Below the pieces are notes generated by a model. That model was not told where the DNA came from. It ran no database searches and was given only the letters and a program-made list of their open reading frames with translations. A stretch of DNA of 64,000 nucleotides from Clostridiales bacterium (GTDB taxonomy: Bacteria; Bacillota; Clostridia; Christensenellales; Aristaeellaceae): NCBI GenBank assembly GCA_004556395.1, contig SFHK01000012.1, forward strand, positions 1-64,000, read 5' to 3'. The translations under genes were made by a program, and so were the position numbers. How positions within the stretch are numbered: position 1 is the stretch's first letter; every line of letters begins with the position of its first letter. Positions 40,418 through 48,777 of this stretch are shown in pieces.

Positions 40418-41256
40418 ACATCCTGAATACGCTGATCGAATACTTCCGGTTTCCCTTTGTGCGCTACGCGCTGATCGCGGGCGTGCTGATCGCACTGTGC
40501 TCGTCCCTGCTGGGCGTGACACTGGTGCTGAAGCGCCTTTCGTTCATCGGCGACGGTCTGTCGCACGTGGCCTTTGGCGCGATGGCCATTGCCACGGCGC
40601 TGAGCGTTTCCAGCGACATGCTGATCGTCATGCCGATCACGATTGTATGCGCCATCCTGCTTTTGCGCAGGAACGGCACGAAGAACGTGCGCGGCGACGC
40701 GGCGCTGGCCATGCTCTCCGTGGGCGCGCTGGCGCTCGGCTATCTGGTGCTCAACGTGTTTTCCAAGTCGGCCAACCTGTCCGCCGACGTATGCTCCACG
40801 CTGTTCGGCTCCACCTCCATCCTGACGCTGAAGCGCTACGAGGTGTGGCTGTGCGTGGGCATGTCCGCGCTGGTCGTGCTGCTGTTCACGCTCTTCTACC
40901 ACAAAATCTTCGCCGTCACCTTTGACGAATCGTTCGCTTCCGCCACGGGCACGCCGACCGGCGTGTACGACCTGCTGATCGCGATCGTAACCGCCATCGT
41001 CATCGTGCTGTCCATGAATCTGGTCGGCTCGCTGCTCACCTCGGCGCTGATCGTCTTCCCCACGCTCTCCGCCATGCACGTGTTCAAAAGCTATAAGCGC
41101 GTGGTGCTCTGCGCCGCCGCGCTGTCCGTGCTGTGCGCCGTGTCCGGCATCCTGTTTTCCATTCTCGCGTCCACGCCGGTCGGCGCAACCATTGTTGCCG
41201 CGGATCTTCTCGCGTTCCTCATCTTCTCCATCCTTGGACGACTGAAAGGAAAATGA
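40414..41256 (+). CDS. znuB: Metal ABC transporter permease
   Basis: The 280-residue ABC-3 family permease has eight or nine membrane helices (ALIAGVLIALCSSLLGVTLV; FIGDGLSHVAFGAMAIATAL) and the family loop DEPVSG-independent motif DESFASATGTPTGVYDLL before helix 7. It forms the membrane channel for zinc or manganese. Its start overlaps the ATPase gene and its stop nearly abuts the lipoprotein start, so the operon is tightly coupled. Confidence 0.93.
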   Translation: MNILNTLIEYFRFPFVRYALIAGVLIALCSSLLGVTLVLKRLSFIGDGLSHVAFGAMAIATALSVSSDMLIVMPITIVCAILLLRRNGTKNVRGDAALAMLSVGALALGYLVLNVFSKSANLSADVCSTLFGSTSILTLKRYEVWLCVGMSALVVLLFTLFYHKIFAVTFDESFASATGTPTGVYDLLIAIVTAIVIVLSMNLVGSLLTSALIVFPTLSAMHVFKSYKRVVLCAAALSVLCAVSGILFSILASTPVGATIVAADLLAFLIFSILGRLKGK

Positions 41257-41258
41257 TC

Positions 41259-41693
41259 ATGAAAAAATCTCTTCCGATTTTGCTTTGCATACTCTGCCTG
41301 CTCCTGACCGCCTGCGGCTCGACCTCGGATACGCGCGCGGCGGACGACGCCTCCCTTCCCGAAACCGACCTGACCGCCATGAGCGCCACCGTGGCGTATT
41401 CCTACGCGCAGAATCTGGCCAGCGCGCCCGACCAGTTTCTCGGCCAGCGCTTTCGCATCCGCGGAACCTACGACGAGCAGCTCTGGGACGTGACGGGGCT
41501 TACCTACCATTATATCGTCATCACGGACGTAAGCTCCTGCTGCATGCAAGGCTTGGAATTTGTGCTGACAGACGAAAGCGCCAGCTATCCGCAGGTCGGC
41601 GAGGAATTTGAAATCAGCGGCGTTCTGAGCACCTATGTTGAAAATGGAACGCTCTACGCCCAGATTACCGCCGACCAATACCAGCGTTTTTAA
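41259..41693 (+). CDS. Lipoprotein with OB-like domain, last gene of the zinc operon
   Basis: The 144-residue protein has a lipoprotein signal peptide with lipobox LLTAC (SLPILLCILCLLLTACGS). A compact beta-rich domain follows (QRFRIRGTYDEQLWDVTGLT; ITDVSSCCMQGLEFVLTDES; EEFEISGVLSTYVENGTLY). The CC pair and OB-like strands recall the YcgQ/DUF1980 group linked to zinc loading. The start at 41259 has AAGGA eight bases before it; an ATG at 41253 is too close. A role in passing metal to the transporter is inference. Confidence 0.78.
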   Translation: MKKSLPILLCILCLLLTACGSTSDTRAADDASLPETDLTAMSATVAYSYAQNLASAPDQFLGQRFRIRGTYDEQLWDVTGLTYHYIVITDVSSCCMQGLEFVLTDESASYPQVGEEFEISGVLSTYVENGTLYAQITADQYQRF

Positions 41694-41717
41694 CGCGTTC
41701 GTATCCAACGCCGTTAA

Positions 41718-41876
41718 TTCAGCTTCATCGGCTGGTCGCTCCTGTGCACGCTTACGCTGGGCGTCGGCACCCCGTGGGTCTCTCCCTATCGGAAAATCGC
41801 CGAGACCGCGTTCTATCTGGACGTTACGAGCCGCGCGAACGCCATGCCGCGCCCGGATGGAAGCGCCGAAGCCTGA
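41718..41876 (+). pseudogene. C-terminal remnant of a DUF975-type membrane protein
   Basis: The 52 codons after a TAA (41715-41717) read FSFIGWSLLCTLTLGVGTPW, VSPYRKIAETAFYLDVTSRA and so on to TGA at 41876. This resembles the conserved end of DUF975 membrane proteins. No start, ribosome site or N-terminal part is present, so it is a decayed fragment. Confidence 0.65.
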
Positions 41877-41901
41877 ATGAACGATTCCCTGTAAAAACAA
41901 A

Positions 41902-41930
41902 GACGGCCGGGATGTTTTTCCCAGCCGTCT
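41902..41930. terminator. Bidirectional terminator
   Basis: GACGGCCGGGA, loop, TCCCAGCCGTC with T-rich sequence on both sides. It ends the zinc operon and the converging amino-acid transporter operon. Confidence 0.82.
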
Positions 41931-41942
41931 ATTTTCTTATGC

Positions 41943-42683
41943 TTAGCCTTTGATGAACCGCGCCAGAAACTCGCGCGTTTCCGGCTTCTGCGGATTCCCA
42001 AAGATCTGCTCCGGCGTTCCATCCTCGCAGATCACACCCCGGTTCATATAGACCACGCGGTTGCTCACGTCCCGCGCGAATGCCATCTCGTGCGTAACCA
42101 CCAGCATCGTCATGCCGTCCTGCGCCAGCAGCCGCATGGCGTTCAGCACCTCGCCCACCATTTCCGGGTCGAGCGCGCTGGTCGGCTCGTCAAACAGCAG
42201 AATTTCGGGCTGCATGGCCAGCGCCCGGGCAATCGCCACGCGCTGCTTCTGCCCGCCGGAAATCTGCTGCGGACGGGCGTTCGCATACGGCGCCATGCCC
42301 ACGCGATCCAGATACCGCATGGCCGTTTCCCGCGCCGCTTCCTTCTTTTTCTTCAGCACGTGAATCTGCCCCACCGTGCAATTTTCCAGCACGGTCATGT
42401 TGTTAAACAGGTTGAAGGACTGAAACACCATGCCCACCTTCGCGCGGTACGCGGCGACGTTTCCGCGGCCGGAGGTCATATCCTCGTTATGATACAGGAT
42501 GCGCCCGGACGTGGGCAGCTCCAGCAGATTGATGCAGCGCAGAAGCGTGCTCTTTCCGGAGCCGGACGCGCCGATGATCGACGTTACGTCGCCCGGATGT
42601 ACGGAAAAATCGATGTCGCGCAGAATTTCCCGCTTGCCGAAGGACTTGGACAGATGCTCTACCCGCAAAATCGCCTCGCTCAT
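41943..42683 (-). CDS. Amino-acid ABC transporter ATP-binding protein, probably for lysine
   Basis: The 246-residue polar amino-acid ATPase (GlnQ/HisP type) has Walker A GASGSGKSTLLRC, Q-loop VGMVFQSFNLFNNMTVLEN, signature ISGGQKQRVAIARAL and Walker B ILLFDEPTSALDPEMVGEV. The start at 42683 has GGAGGAGGAGAGACG. It overlaps the permease gene by 4 bp. A lysine riboswitch controls this operon, so lysine is the probable substrate. Confidence 0.92.
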   Translation of the reverse strand: MSEAILRVEHLSKSFGKREILRDIDFSVHPGDVTSIIGASGSGKSTLLRCINLLELPTSGRILYHNEDMTSGRGNVAAYRAKVGMVFQSFNLFNNMTVLENCTVGQIHVLKKKKEAARETAMRYLDRVGMAPYANARPQQISGGQKQRVAIARALAMQPEILLFDEPTSALDPEMVGEVLNAMRLLAQDGMTMLVVTHEMAFARDVSNRVVYMNRGVICEDGTPEQIFGNPQKPETREFLARFIKG

Positions 42684-43540
42684 CGTCTCTCCTCCTCCGT
42701 TTCGCACGCATGCTCCCGGTTCTGCTCGTCATAGGGGCTGCCCTTGTCGGGATAGTTGTAGGTTCCGGCGGTCGAAATCAGCGGGTCGCCCTTCACAAGC
42801 TCGTAGCTGCCCTTGCCGTCCATGCGCTTTTCCATCGCGCGCAGCAAAAGCGAGGCCGTCAGCGTCACCGTGAGGTAGCCCAGCATCTCAATCGCCGCCG
42901 ACGGGAAATACTTGTACGTCGCGCCGGTAATGGCCTTGTGGACGGAGAAGAACTCCGTGAAGCCGATGATGAACATGACCGACGTATCCTTCACGTTGAT
43001 AATGAAGTTATTGCCGATCTGCGGCATGATGTTGCGCAGCGCCTGCGGCAGAATCACGCTGGTCATCGTCTGAAAATGGTTCATGCCGATAGCCTTCGCG
43101 CCCTCCGCCTGCCCGCGGTCGACAGAAAGAATGCCGCCGCGCACCGATTCCGCCATATACGCGCCCGTGTTGATCGAGACCACCAGTATCGAAACCACCC
43201 ACAGGTTGCGAAAGCGCATGGCGTTATTCGTGAAATACGGAAGGCCGAAGTAGATGAACACCGCCTGCAGCATCATGGGCGTTCCGCGGAACACCTCGAT
43301 ATACACGCGAATGATCGCCCGCAGAATTCCAAGCAGCCCCTTCTTGACCGCCCGGTCGTTCTTCGCGACGGGAATTGTCTGAAGAATGCCGCATACGAAG
43401 CCGATCACGCAGCCCAAGAGCGTACCGATTACGGCCAGCAGCAGCGTGTTGCCCATGCCCGCGAAATACGTGGACGCGCTTTTGCTCCACAGAGAAGCAA
43501 TATCGCCAAAGAGCTGAGACAGTCTGTCCATAGCGTACAT
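42680..43540 (-). CDS. Amino-acid ABC transporter permease, probably for lysine
   Basis: The 286-residue HisM-type permease has five or so helices (GMGNTLLLAVIGTLLGCVIG; RVYIEVFRGTPMMLQAVFIY) and the EAA loop AEGAKAIGMNHFQTMTSVIL. A hydrophilic C-terminal tail of about 50 residues follows the membrane domain (GSYELVKGDPLISTAGTYNY), longer than usual. It is the second gene of the operon; the start could also be the ATG nine bases downstream. Confidence 0.9.
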   Translation of the reverse strand: MYAMDRLSQLFGDIASLWSKSASTYFAGMGNTLLLAVIGTLLGCVIGFVCGILQTIPVAKNDRAVKKGLLGILRAIIRVYIEVFRGTPMMLQAVFIYFGLPYFTNNAMRFRNLWVVSILVVSINTGAYMAESVRGGILSVDRGQAEGAKAIGMNHFQTMTSVILPQALRNIMPQIGNNFIINVKDTSVMFIIGFTEFFSVHKAITGATYKYFPSAAIEMLGYLTVTLTASLLLRAMEKRMDGKGSYELVKGDPLISTAGTYNYPDKGSPYDEQNREHACETEEERR

Positions 43541-43564
43541 TCCCTTCCCTCTGTCCGCCGTCCG

Positions 43565-44401
43565 TTATCCGTTGATGGGCTGAATGGCCGTCGCTTCCGC
43601 CATCATGGCGTTGAAGTCGTCCACCGTCATTGTGGAAAGCACCGCGTCGAGCGCGTCCTTCAGCACGGCGTTGCCCTTCATCACGGAGATGCCGATGTTG
43701 ATCTCTTCCTCCGAAACCACGAAGTTGTCCTCGCTTCCGGAGAAGTCCAGCAGAACCATATCGGGATACACGGCCAGCGCGCCCTGCGCCGTGGGAATAT
43801 CGGTGCAGACGAAGTCCACTGCGCCGGTTTCCAGCGCCATCAGCATGGCGGGCGCGGACTCGGCGGCGGGCTGAATCTCCGCGTTCGGAATCTGCGGCAG
43901 GCACACGCTGTACCAGATCGTTCCCAGCTGAGAGGTGCAATAGCCGCTCAGTTCGGAAATGCCCTTCGCCTCCGCCTGCGGCGTGCCCTGCCTGGCAAGG
44001 CACACGATGCTGGCATACAGATACGGGCCGGCGAAGTCCACCATCTCCGCGCGCGCCGCCGTCATGGACTGACCGGCGATAACCGCGTCCACCACGCCGG
44101 ACAGCACCGCCGGAACCAGCGAATCCCAGTCCAGACGCACGATTTCCAGCTTCCAGCCGTTGGCCTCGCACAGCTTCTTGGCCATCATCACGTCGTAGCC
44201 GTTGGCGTATTCATTGCTGCCGGAGATCGGCACCGCGCCGTTGGAATCATCGCTCTGCGACCAGTTGTACGGCGCGTAGTTGCATTCCATCGCCACCGTC
44301 AGAACACCGTCCTCCACGCCGGAGGGTACGCCAGCCTGCGCGCCGGAGAGCAGCGCGGTCATCATCAGGATTACCAGTGCCATTGCAAGCATTCTTCTCA
44401 T
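43565..44401 (-). CDS. Amino-acid ABC transporter substrate-binding protein, probably lysine
   Basis: The 278-residue family 3 binding protein has a signal peptide (LAMALVILMMTALLSGAQA). Family features are LTVAMECNYAPYNWSQ, ANGYDVMMAKKLCEANGWKL, and the ligand-pocket segment VDAVIAGQSMTAARAEMVDF. No lipobox Cys follows the signal peptide. The start at 44401 has AAAGGAAAGGCGG upstream. It is the first gene after a lysine riboswitch and its terminator. Confidence 0.92.
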   Translation of the reverse strand: MRRMLAMALVILMMTALLSGAQAGVPSGVEDGVLTVAMECNYAPYNWSQSDDSNGAVPISGSNEYANGYDVMMAKKLCEANGWKLEIVRLDWDSLVPAVLSGVVDAVIAGQSMTAARAEMVDFAGPYLYASIVCLARQGTPQAEAKGISELSGYCTSQLGTIWYSVCLPQIPNAEIQPAAESAPAMLMALETGAVDFVCTDIPTAQGALAVYPDMVLLDFSGSEDNFVVSEEEINIGISVMKGNAVLKDALDAVLSTMTVDDFNAMMAEATAIQPING

Positions 44402-44450
44402 GTTCGTTTCCGCCTTTCCTTTGTTTGTGTCGCCGTTTCCGGCCGCGTTA

Positions 44451-44481
44451 CAAAAAATGAACCGCTTTGTCAAGCGGTTCA
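44451..44481 (-). terminator. Riboswitch-controlled terminator
   Basis: Leftward, TGAACCGCTT GACA AAGCGGTTCA followed by TTTTTT. It lies between the lysine aptamer and the first gene of the operon and is the likely expression platform. Confidence 0.9.
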
Positions 44482-44553
44482 TGGAAAATGCGGAAACGTC
44501 TGCGAAAAAGCTTCACAAACTCCGTATCAGCCCTTGATAGCGCTTCACAAAAA

Positions 44554-44693
44554 CATGTGACAGTCCGCCGCGTATTTCACGGCGACCCAGCCATCCGGGC
44601 TTCAGGCCAAACCCGAACGCTTCGGCGATGCTTCCTTTCCCTCCGGCAAACGGCCTCGTGACCCGAAAGTACTCTTAAACCTCGCGCCTCTAT
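44554..44693 (-). ncRNA. Lysine riboswitch (L-box)
   Basis: The minus-strand leader carries the conserved L-box blocks in order: AGAGGCGCGAGG, AAGAGTA, TTTGCCGGAGGGAAAGG, CATCGCCGAAGCG, CTGAAGCCCGGATGGCTGGG, TCGCCGTGAAAT and GGCGGACTGTCAC. Lysine binding would favour the terminator at 44451-44481 and shut off the transporter operon. This assigns the operon to lysine uptake. Confidence 0.93.
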
Positions 44694-44715
44694 CCAAGCG
44701 ATTCAATTTTGCGTT

Positions 44716-44744
44716 ATCATACCATCCCATTGCGGGAATGTCAA
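44716..44744 (-). promoter_or_regulatory. Promoter of the riboswitch-controlled transporter operon
   Basis: Leftward, TTGACA (44739-44744), a 17-bp spacer and TATGAT (44716-44721), just upstream of the aptamer. Confidence 0.88.
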
Positions 44745-44810
44745 GCGGTTTTATTGCATTCCGACGTTAAATCCGTTCGCATTTCCCGCGCCGCGCGGAA
44801 AGCCCGGGAT

Positions 44811-45494
44811 TTACTCCCTCTCCTCCCCGCCGTGCACCGGCTGCGGCAGAGCGTCGGCCTCCTCGAACGCGGCCTCCTGCGGATGATGATCCACCGCGTC
44901 CAGCGTAAACGCCGACACCTCGAAGGCGTTGCGCACGATGTACTCGCCGTTGTCCATCAGCTTCTGATACTCGCGCGACTGCAAACGCCCGCCGATTCGC
45001 AGGTGGTCGCCCACATGGAAGCGCGAAGCGTATTGCGCGTTTCTTCCCCACGCAATGCAGGGAATGTAGTCCGACTTGCCGAACGCGCGGTTGACCGCCA
45101 GCATCATGTCGCAGATTTCGCGGCCGAACGGCGTGGAACGATAGACCGGCGGCTTGCACAGCGCGCCGCAAAGCTCCACGCGGTTGAGCGTTTCGTTGTC
45201 GTTGGTCGGCGTGACGCTCTGCGCGAACAGCGTAATCATCAGCCGCCCCGCGCCCTCAATCACCTTGTTGTAGGAGCGCACCTGTCCCGTCATCAGCAGA
45301 AGCGAATCCAGCGGCACGCCGGACTCGGCGATCAGCTTGCCCGGAAGCGTGACCGGCAGACGATCCACCGCGCCGGACAGGCGCTTTACCAGCAGCGTTC
45401 CCGTGTAAAACGGCTCGTTCATCACTTCATGAGACAGCTCCGGCGCGCGTTCCAGTCGCCCGCACGCCGTCATACGGTTGTTGGGATTTTCCAT
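44811..45494 (-). CDS. Single-stranded DNA-binding-protein-like protein with two OB folds
   Basis: The 227-residue protein has two OB-like units. The first (residues about 5-100) is diverged. The second (NDNETLNRVELCGALCKPPV; GREICDMMLAVNRAFGKSDY; IPCIAWGRNAQYASRFHVGD) matches SSB and PriB strands closely. The C-terminus is acidic but lacks the usual SSB DDDIPF tail. The start at 45494 has GAGGTGATACG. It is not next to rpsF or rpsR, so it is probably an accessory SSB. Confidence 0.78.
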   Translation of the reverse strand: MENPNNRMTACGRLERAPELSHEVMNEPFYTGTLLVKRLSGAVDRLPVTLPGKLIAESGVPLDSLLLMTGQVRSYNKVIEGAGRLMITLFAQSVTPTNDNETLNRVELCGALCKPPVYRSTPFGREICDMMLAVNRAFGKSDYIPCIAWGRNAQYASRFHVGDHLRIGGRLQSREYQKLMDNGEYIVRNAFEVSAFTLDAVDHHPQEAAFEEADALPQPVHGGEERE

Positions 45495-45606
45495 CGTATC
45501 ACCTCGTATCCTGATGTTTCCCGTGTTCAGGTACATCATATGAAGGTGTCGCCCGCTTTATGCCCTCACGCGTCTCTTACGGTCAATTTTCTTTTCCAAT
45601 TTTATT

Positions 45607-47199
45607 TCAGACGCGGATCGCCCGGCCGCATTTCGCGTTCGGCAGAATCCGCCCGTCCTTCAGAAGCGCTTCGCCATTGACGAACACAGCTTCTATGCCG
45701 AAGGAACATTCCTGATCCGGCACGGCGTTCTTCAGCGCCGCTTCGTCAAACACCGTCACGTCGGCATAGCAGCCCTCGCGCAGATACCCGCGGTCGCGGA
45801 TGCCGAACCGCTCGGCGCTCGCGCCCGTCATGCGGTGAATCGTATTTGGCATCGTGTCGCCCAGCCCCAGCAGCGAATCCCGCAGGAATTTCGGGAAGCA
45901 GTCGTAAATCGCCGGGTTCTGCACGCCGTAATCCTCCACCCACGCGTCCGTCATATACAGGCACTTGTCGTTCTTCTCAAATTCGTGAATGATCTCGTCG
46001 GTGGTGTACGGCCCCATGTTCACGCGCCCCTGATAATCCGACTCGCGGCAGAGCTTCAGATACATCTTCAAATCGCTCATATGGTTTTCCTGCGCCAGCT
46101 GATGCACCGTCTTGCCCTCGTATTGCTCATAGCCCGGGCCGATGTACGCAACCTCGATGTCATTGAATCCAAAGCCCAGCAGCTTCACCGCCGCGAACAC
46201 CAGCGCCGCCAGCCGCAGCCGGTTCCACGGCTTTTTCCGCTCCGCGTCCGACATGCCGCGATACCACGTGGGCAGAATCACCGTGATGACTGAAACGCCC
46301 TTCTTTTCGTTGTAAATATCGAACTGCGCCCGCACACCCTCCGCGCACAGACGGTCGATAATCCGAAGCGCTTCATCCTTGTCGCCGAAGCTGCCGCGGC
46401 CGACGAAAATCAGGTGTGAAAATTGCAATTTGAGCTTCGTTCCCTTCGCGATGCGCGCCAGCTCGTCCATCGCCCGCAGCAGATGCGAGCGCCCCAGAAG
46501 CTCGGGATAGGACGTGGAAATTCGAGACTCCGCGCGCGGATGCACGGTCAGCGGCTTGTCGTACTTCACGCACAGCTCCGCGACCCTGCGAAGCTCCGCT
46601 TCGTCGGCGAACATGCCCGGGCTGTACATCAGTCCCAGCGAAACGCCCGCCGCGCCCATCTTCAGGTTTTCTTCCAGAATGGCGAGCATTCTTTCCTGTT
46701 CCTGCGCCGTCAGCTTCCGGTTTTCCTCCCCGGCCACGCTGGCGCGCGCGGAACAATGCCCGGCCAGCACGGCGATATTGCACGGAACCTTCCCGTCTAC
46801 CGCGTCGAAAAACCGCGCTGCGTCGGGATAAACGCCCGTCGTCTGCCCGCGATAGCCGAACAGCCCGCCGCCCATCCGCTTCACGTTCGGCGTGCCATCC
46901 TCAAAGCCAATGGCCGAAAGCCCGCAGTTGCCCGTCACAAAGGAGGTTATCCCCTGCCGAATAAACGGCTCGAAATACGGCTGCGGATTTTTATGAATGG
47001 CGAACCAGTCGTTGTGCGAATGCACGTCGATAAACCCCGGCGCAACGGACTTTCCCCGCAGATCGTAAACCGCGTCCGCCGCCTCGTCAATCTCCGGCGC
47101 AATCCGCGCAATCCGCTCTCCGTCGATCAGAAGATCTCCAACCCACGGCTCCGCCCCCGTGCCATCGTAAATCCGCCCGCTTTTCAAAAGCGTTCGCAT
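45607..47199 (-). CDS. N-acyl-D-amino-acid deacylase-like amidohydrolase
   Basis: This 530-residue amidohydrolase superfamily enzyme has a small beta-sandwich flanking a TIM barrel. Metal ligands fit the D-aminoacylase pattern: APGFIDVHSHNDWF near residue 58, then a Cys/His-containing strand (AVLAGHCSARASVAG), a later His (LQFSHLIFVG) and the Asp in YMTDAWVED. D-aminoacylases remove acyl groups from D-amino acids, for instance from cell-wall fragments. It is monocistronic, with a clear promoter. Confidence 0.85.
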   Translation of the reverse strand: MRTLLKSGRIYDGTGAEPWVGDLLIDGERIARIAPEIDEAADAVYDLRGKSVAPGFIDVHSHNDWFAIHKNPQPYFEPFIRQGITSFVTGNCGLSAIGFEDGTPNVKRMGGGLFGYRGQTTGVYPDAARFFDAVDGKVPCNIAVLAGHCSARASVAGEENRKLTAQEQERMLAILEENLKMGAAGVSLGLMYSPGMFADEAELRRVAELCVKYDKPLTVHPRAESRISTSYPELLGRSHLLRAMDELARIAKGTKLKLQFSHLIFVGRGSFGDKDEALRIIDRLCAEGVRAQFDIYNEKKGVSVITVILPTWYRGMSDAERKKPWNRLRLAALVFAAVKLLGFGFNDIEVAYIGPGYEQYEGKTVHQLAQENHMSDLKMYLKLCRESDYQGRVNMGPYTTDEIIHEFEKNDKCLYMTDAWVEDYGVQNPAIYDCFPKFLRDSLLGLGDTMPNTIHRMTGASAERFGIRDRGYLREGCYADVTVFDEAALKNAVPDQECSFGIEAVFVNGEALLKDGRILPNAKCGRAIRV

Positions 47200-47249
47200 T
47201 GCCGCTCATCCCTCCGCTGCATCTTTCCAAATTCTTCCCTCTGTATTTC

Positions 47250-47278
47250 AGTATACCATACTCCCGCATATACATCAA
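47250..47278 (-). promoter_or_regulatory. Promoter of the amidohydrolase gene
   Basis: Leftward, TTGATG (47273-47278), a 17-bp spacer and TATACT (47250-47255). Confidence 0.75.
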
Positions 47279-47333
47279 GTCATCCATCGCATGATGGCGG
47301 CATTCTCCGTAAGCATGGCTCTATAATAAAAGA

Positions 47334-47371
47334 ACAAAAAAAAGAGTCTGAAACTTTCGTTTCAAACTCTT
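47334..47371 (-). terminator. Terminator of the tRNA cluster
   Basis: Leftward, AAGAGTTTGAAAC GAAA GTTTCAGACTCTT followed by TTTTTT. Confidence 0.92.
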
Positions 47372-47374
47372 CCG

Positions 47375-47447
47375 TACACCTTCAGGGGCTCGAACCCTGG
47401 ACACCCTGATTAAGAGTCAGGTGCTCTACCAACTGAGCTAAAGGTGC
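47375..47447 (-). tRNA. tRNA-Lys (CTT)
   Basis: Cloverleaf: acceptor GCACCTT/AAGGTGT, D arm GCTCAGTTGGTAGAGC, anticodon arm CTGACTCTTAATCAG with CTT, and T arm CAGGGTTCGAGCCCCTG. CCA is not encoded. It is last in the cluster. Confidence 0.95.
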
Positions 47448-47451
47448 ATGA

Positions 47452-47524
47452 AGCGGTAGACGAGACTCGGACTCGCGACCTCCACCTTGGCAAGGTGGCG
47501 CTCTACCAACTGAGCTACTACCGC
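47452..47524 (-). tRNA. tRNA-Gly (GCC), copy 2
   Basis: Acceptor GCGGTAG/CTACCGC, anticodon arm CACCTTGCCAAGGTG with GCC, T loop GAGTCCGAGTCTC. Its sequence is identical to the copy at 47610-47682. CCA is not encoded. Confidence 0.95.
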
Positions 47525-47528
47525 GCGC

Positions 47529-47599
47529 AGCGGGTGATGGGAATCGAACCCACGTATCCAGCTTGGAAGGCTGGCGCTCTGCCATTGAGTTACACCCGC
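47529..47599 (-). tRNA. tRNA-Gly (TCC)
   Basis: Acceptor GCGGGTG/CACCCGC, short D arm ACTCAATGGCAGAGC, anticodon arm CAGCCTTCCAAGCTG with TCC, and T arm GTGGGTTCGATTCCCAT. Confidence 0.95.
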
Positions 47600-47609
47600 A
47601 GGCTCGAAA

Positions 47610-47682
47610 AGCGGTAGACGAGACTCGGACTCGCGACCTCCACCTTGGCAAGGTGGCGCTCTACCAACTGAGCTACTACCGC
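47610..47682 (-). tRNA. tRNA-Gly (GCC), copy 1
   Basis: It has the same sequence as the copy at 47452-47524 and is first in the four-gene transcript. Confidence 0.95.
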
Positions 47683-47704
47683 AAACCGCAATCAAGCGTG
47701 ATAT

Positions 47705-47733
47705 ATAATACCACATCATGGCATATAACGCAA
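47705..47733 (-). promoter_or_regulatory. Promoter of the tRNA cluster
   Basis: Leftward, TTGCGT (47728-47733), a 17-bp spacer and TATTAT (47705-47710), 22 bp before the first tRNA. Confidence 0.75.
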
Positions 47734-47772
47734 TACCTGTCGCGATTTTTTACATTCGAGCAAAAACAGGCT

Positions 47773-48630
47773 TCAGTACACGAAGCGAATCAGTTTATAG
47801 CTTGCGCGGTTGTCGAGGTCGGAAGCGAGTACCATGGCGAATCCGCTTCTGGAAGAGCGCTGATAGAGGCTTGCCGCCTGGCTGCCCGTCAGCTTCATGA
47901 CGTCGTTGTTCCAGTCCTCTCCCTCGCCGTACACGTCAAAATACACGCGATACCAGTCGCTTCCCAGGTATTCCGCACCCGTTACAGACGCAAAGCCATC
48001 CGGCACGTGGCCGCCGGTCTCCTGCCAGTACAGATAATCGCCGTCCAGATCGAGGTACCTCACGCGGATGTCGTCCACCGTAACGCCGAAGTACTTACGA
48101 AGCACGGGATTGATGTATTTTGTCGCAAGGCGAACGTTGTTGCCGTTCGCGTAATCTCCCCATTCCACCTTGCGGTTCTGATTGAACCAGATATGACTGG
48201 CTGCGAACTCCACCATGGCCGCCGGGCTCGCGTGATTCACGTCAAACACACCCTCGCAGTAGTAGCTAAGGCTTGTCTCGGTAAAATTGCTGAGAAACAG
48301 GTTCATGTCGGCCCGCTGGGCGTCCGTCAGCGTGACCGCGTGTCCATGCGTCGTCGCGTCGTCAAGATACCGGCGAAGCACGTAGCCCCGCCTGCCGTCC
48401 GCCCACACGCGCACGAACTCGCCGTTGTCATCCTCAAGGCACACGATCTTTTGGCCGAGAGGTATGCGCGCCAGCGCGTCCGCGCTCTTGGACGCCTCCT
48501 CTCGAAGCGTCACGTATTCCTTGCAGTTCACCACGCGCAGCTCGTCGCCCACCTCAAATTCGGCGGCCGCGCCCGCCGCCAGCGTCAGCGCCATAAGAAC
48601 GACCAGTACTGCGATTCGCCTTTTATTCAT
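47773..48630 (-). CDS. Secreted protein with bacterial SH3 domain
   Basis: The 285-residue protein has a signal peptide (RRIAVLVVLMALTLAAGAAA). An SH3b domain spans about residues 28-90 (VTLREEASKSADALARIPLG; GRRGYVLRRYLDD), as in proteins that bind peptidoglycan. The C-terminal region of about 180 residues (DMNLFLSNFTETSLSYY onward) is a domain seen in other Clostridia whose name I do not know. A cell-surface role is likely. Confidence 0.8.
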   Translation of the reverse strand: MNKRRIAVLVVLMALTLAAGAAAEFEVGDELRVVNCKEYVTLREEASKSADALARIPLGQKIVCLEDDNGEFVRVWADGRRGYVLRRYLDDATTHGHAVTLTDAQRADMNLFLSNFTETSLSYYCEGVFDVNHASPAAMVEFAASHIWFNQNRKVEWGDYANGNNVRLATKYINPVLRKYFGVTVDDIRVRYLDLDGDYLYWQETGGHVPDGFASVTGAEYLGSDWYRVYFDVYGEGEDWNNDVMKLTGSQAASLYQRSSRSGFAMVLASDLDNRASYKLIRFVY

Positions 48631-48660
48631 CGAATCCCGCCCTTCTTTTTGTTTTTTGTT

Positions 48661-48689
48661 ATTTTACCATAAAACGCCGACGATTTCAA
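48661..48689 (-). promoter_or_regulatory. Promoter of the SH3 protein gene
   Basis: Leftward, TTGAAA (48684-48689), a 17-bp spacer and TAAAAT (48661-48666). Confidence 0.75.
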
Positions 48690-48777
48690 TCTTTTTTCCA
48701 TTCTTCCGCAATTTATAGAAGGAAAACGCGCGTCCGGCTCGAATATTCCTCTTATCACGGAAAGGAGATTTTCCGCC

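Noticed and set aside
44451..44744. Small protein frames between the amino-acid transporter and the SSB-like gene
   Set aside because: The region is a promoter, lysine riboswitch and terminator; no frame has a ribosome site or similarity.
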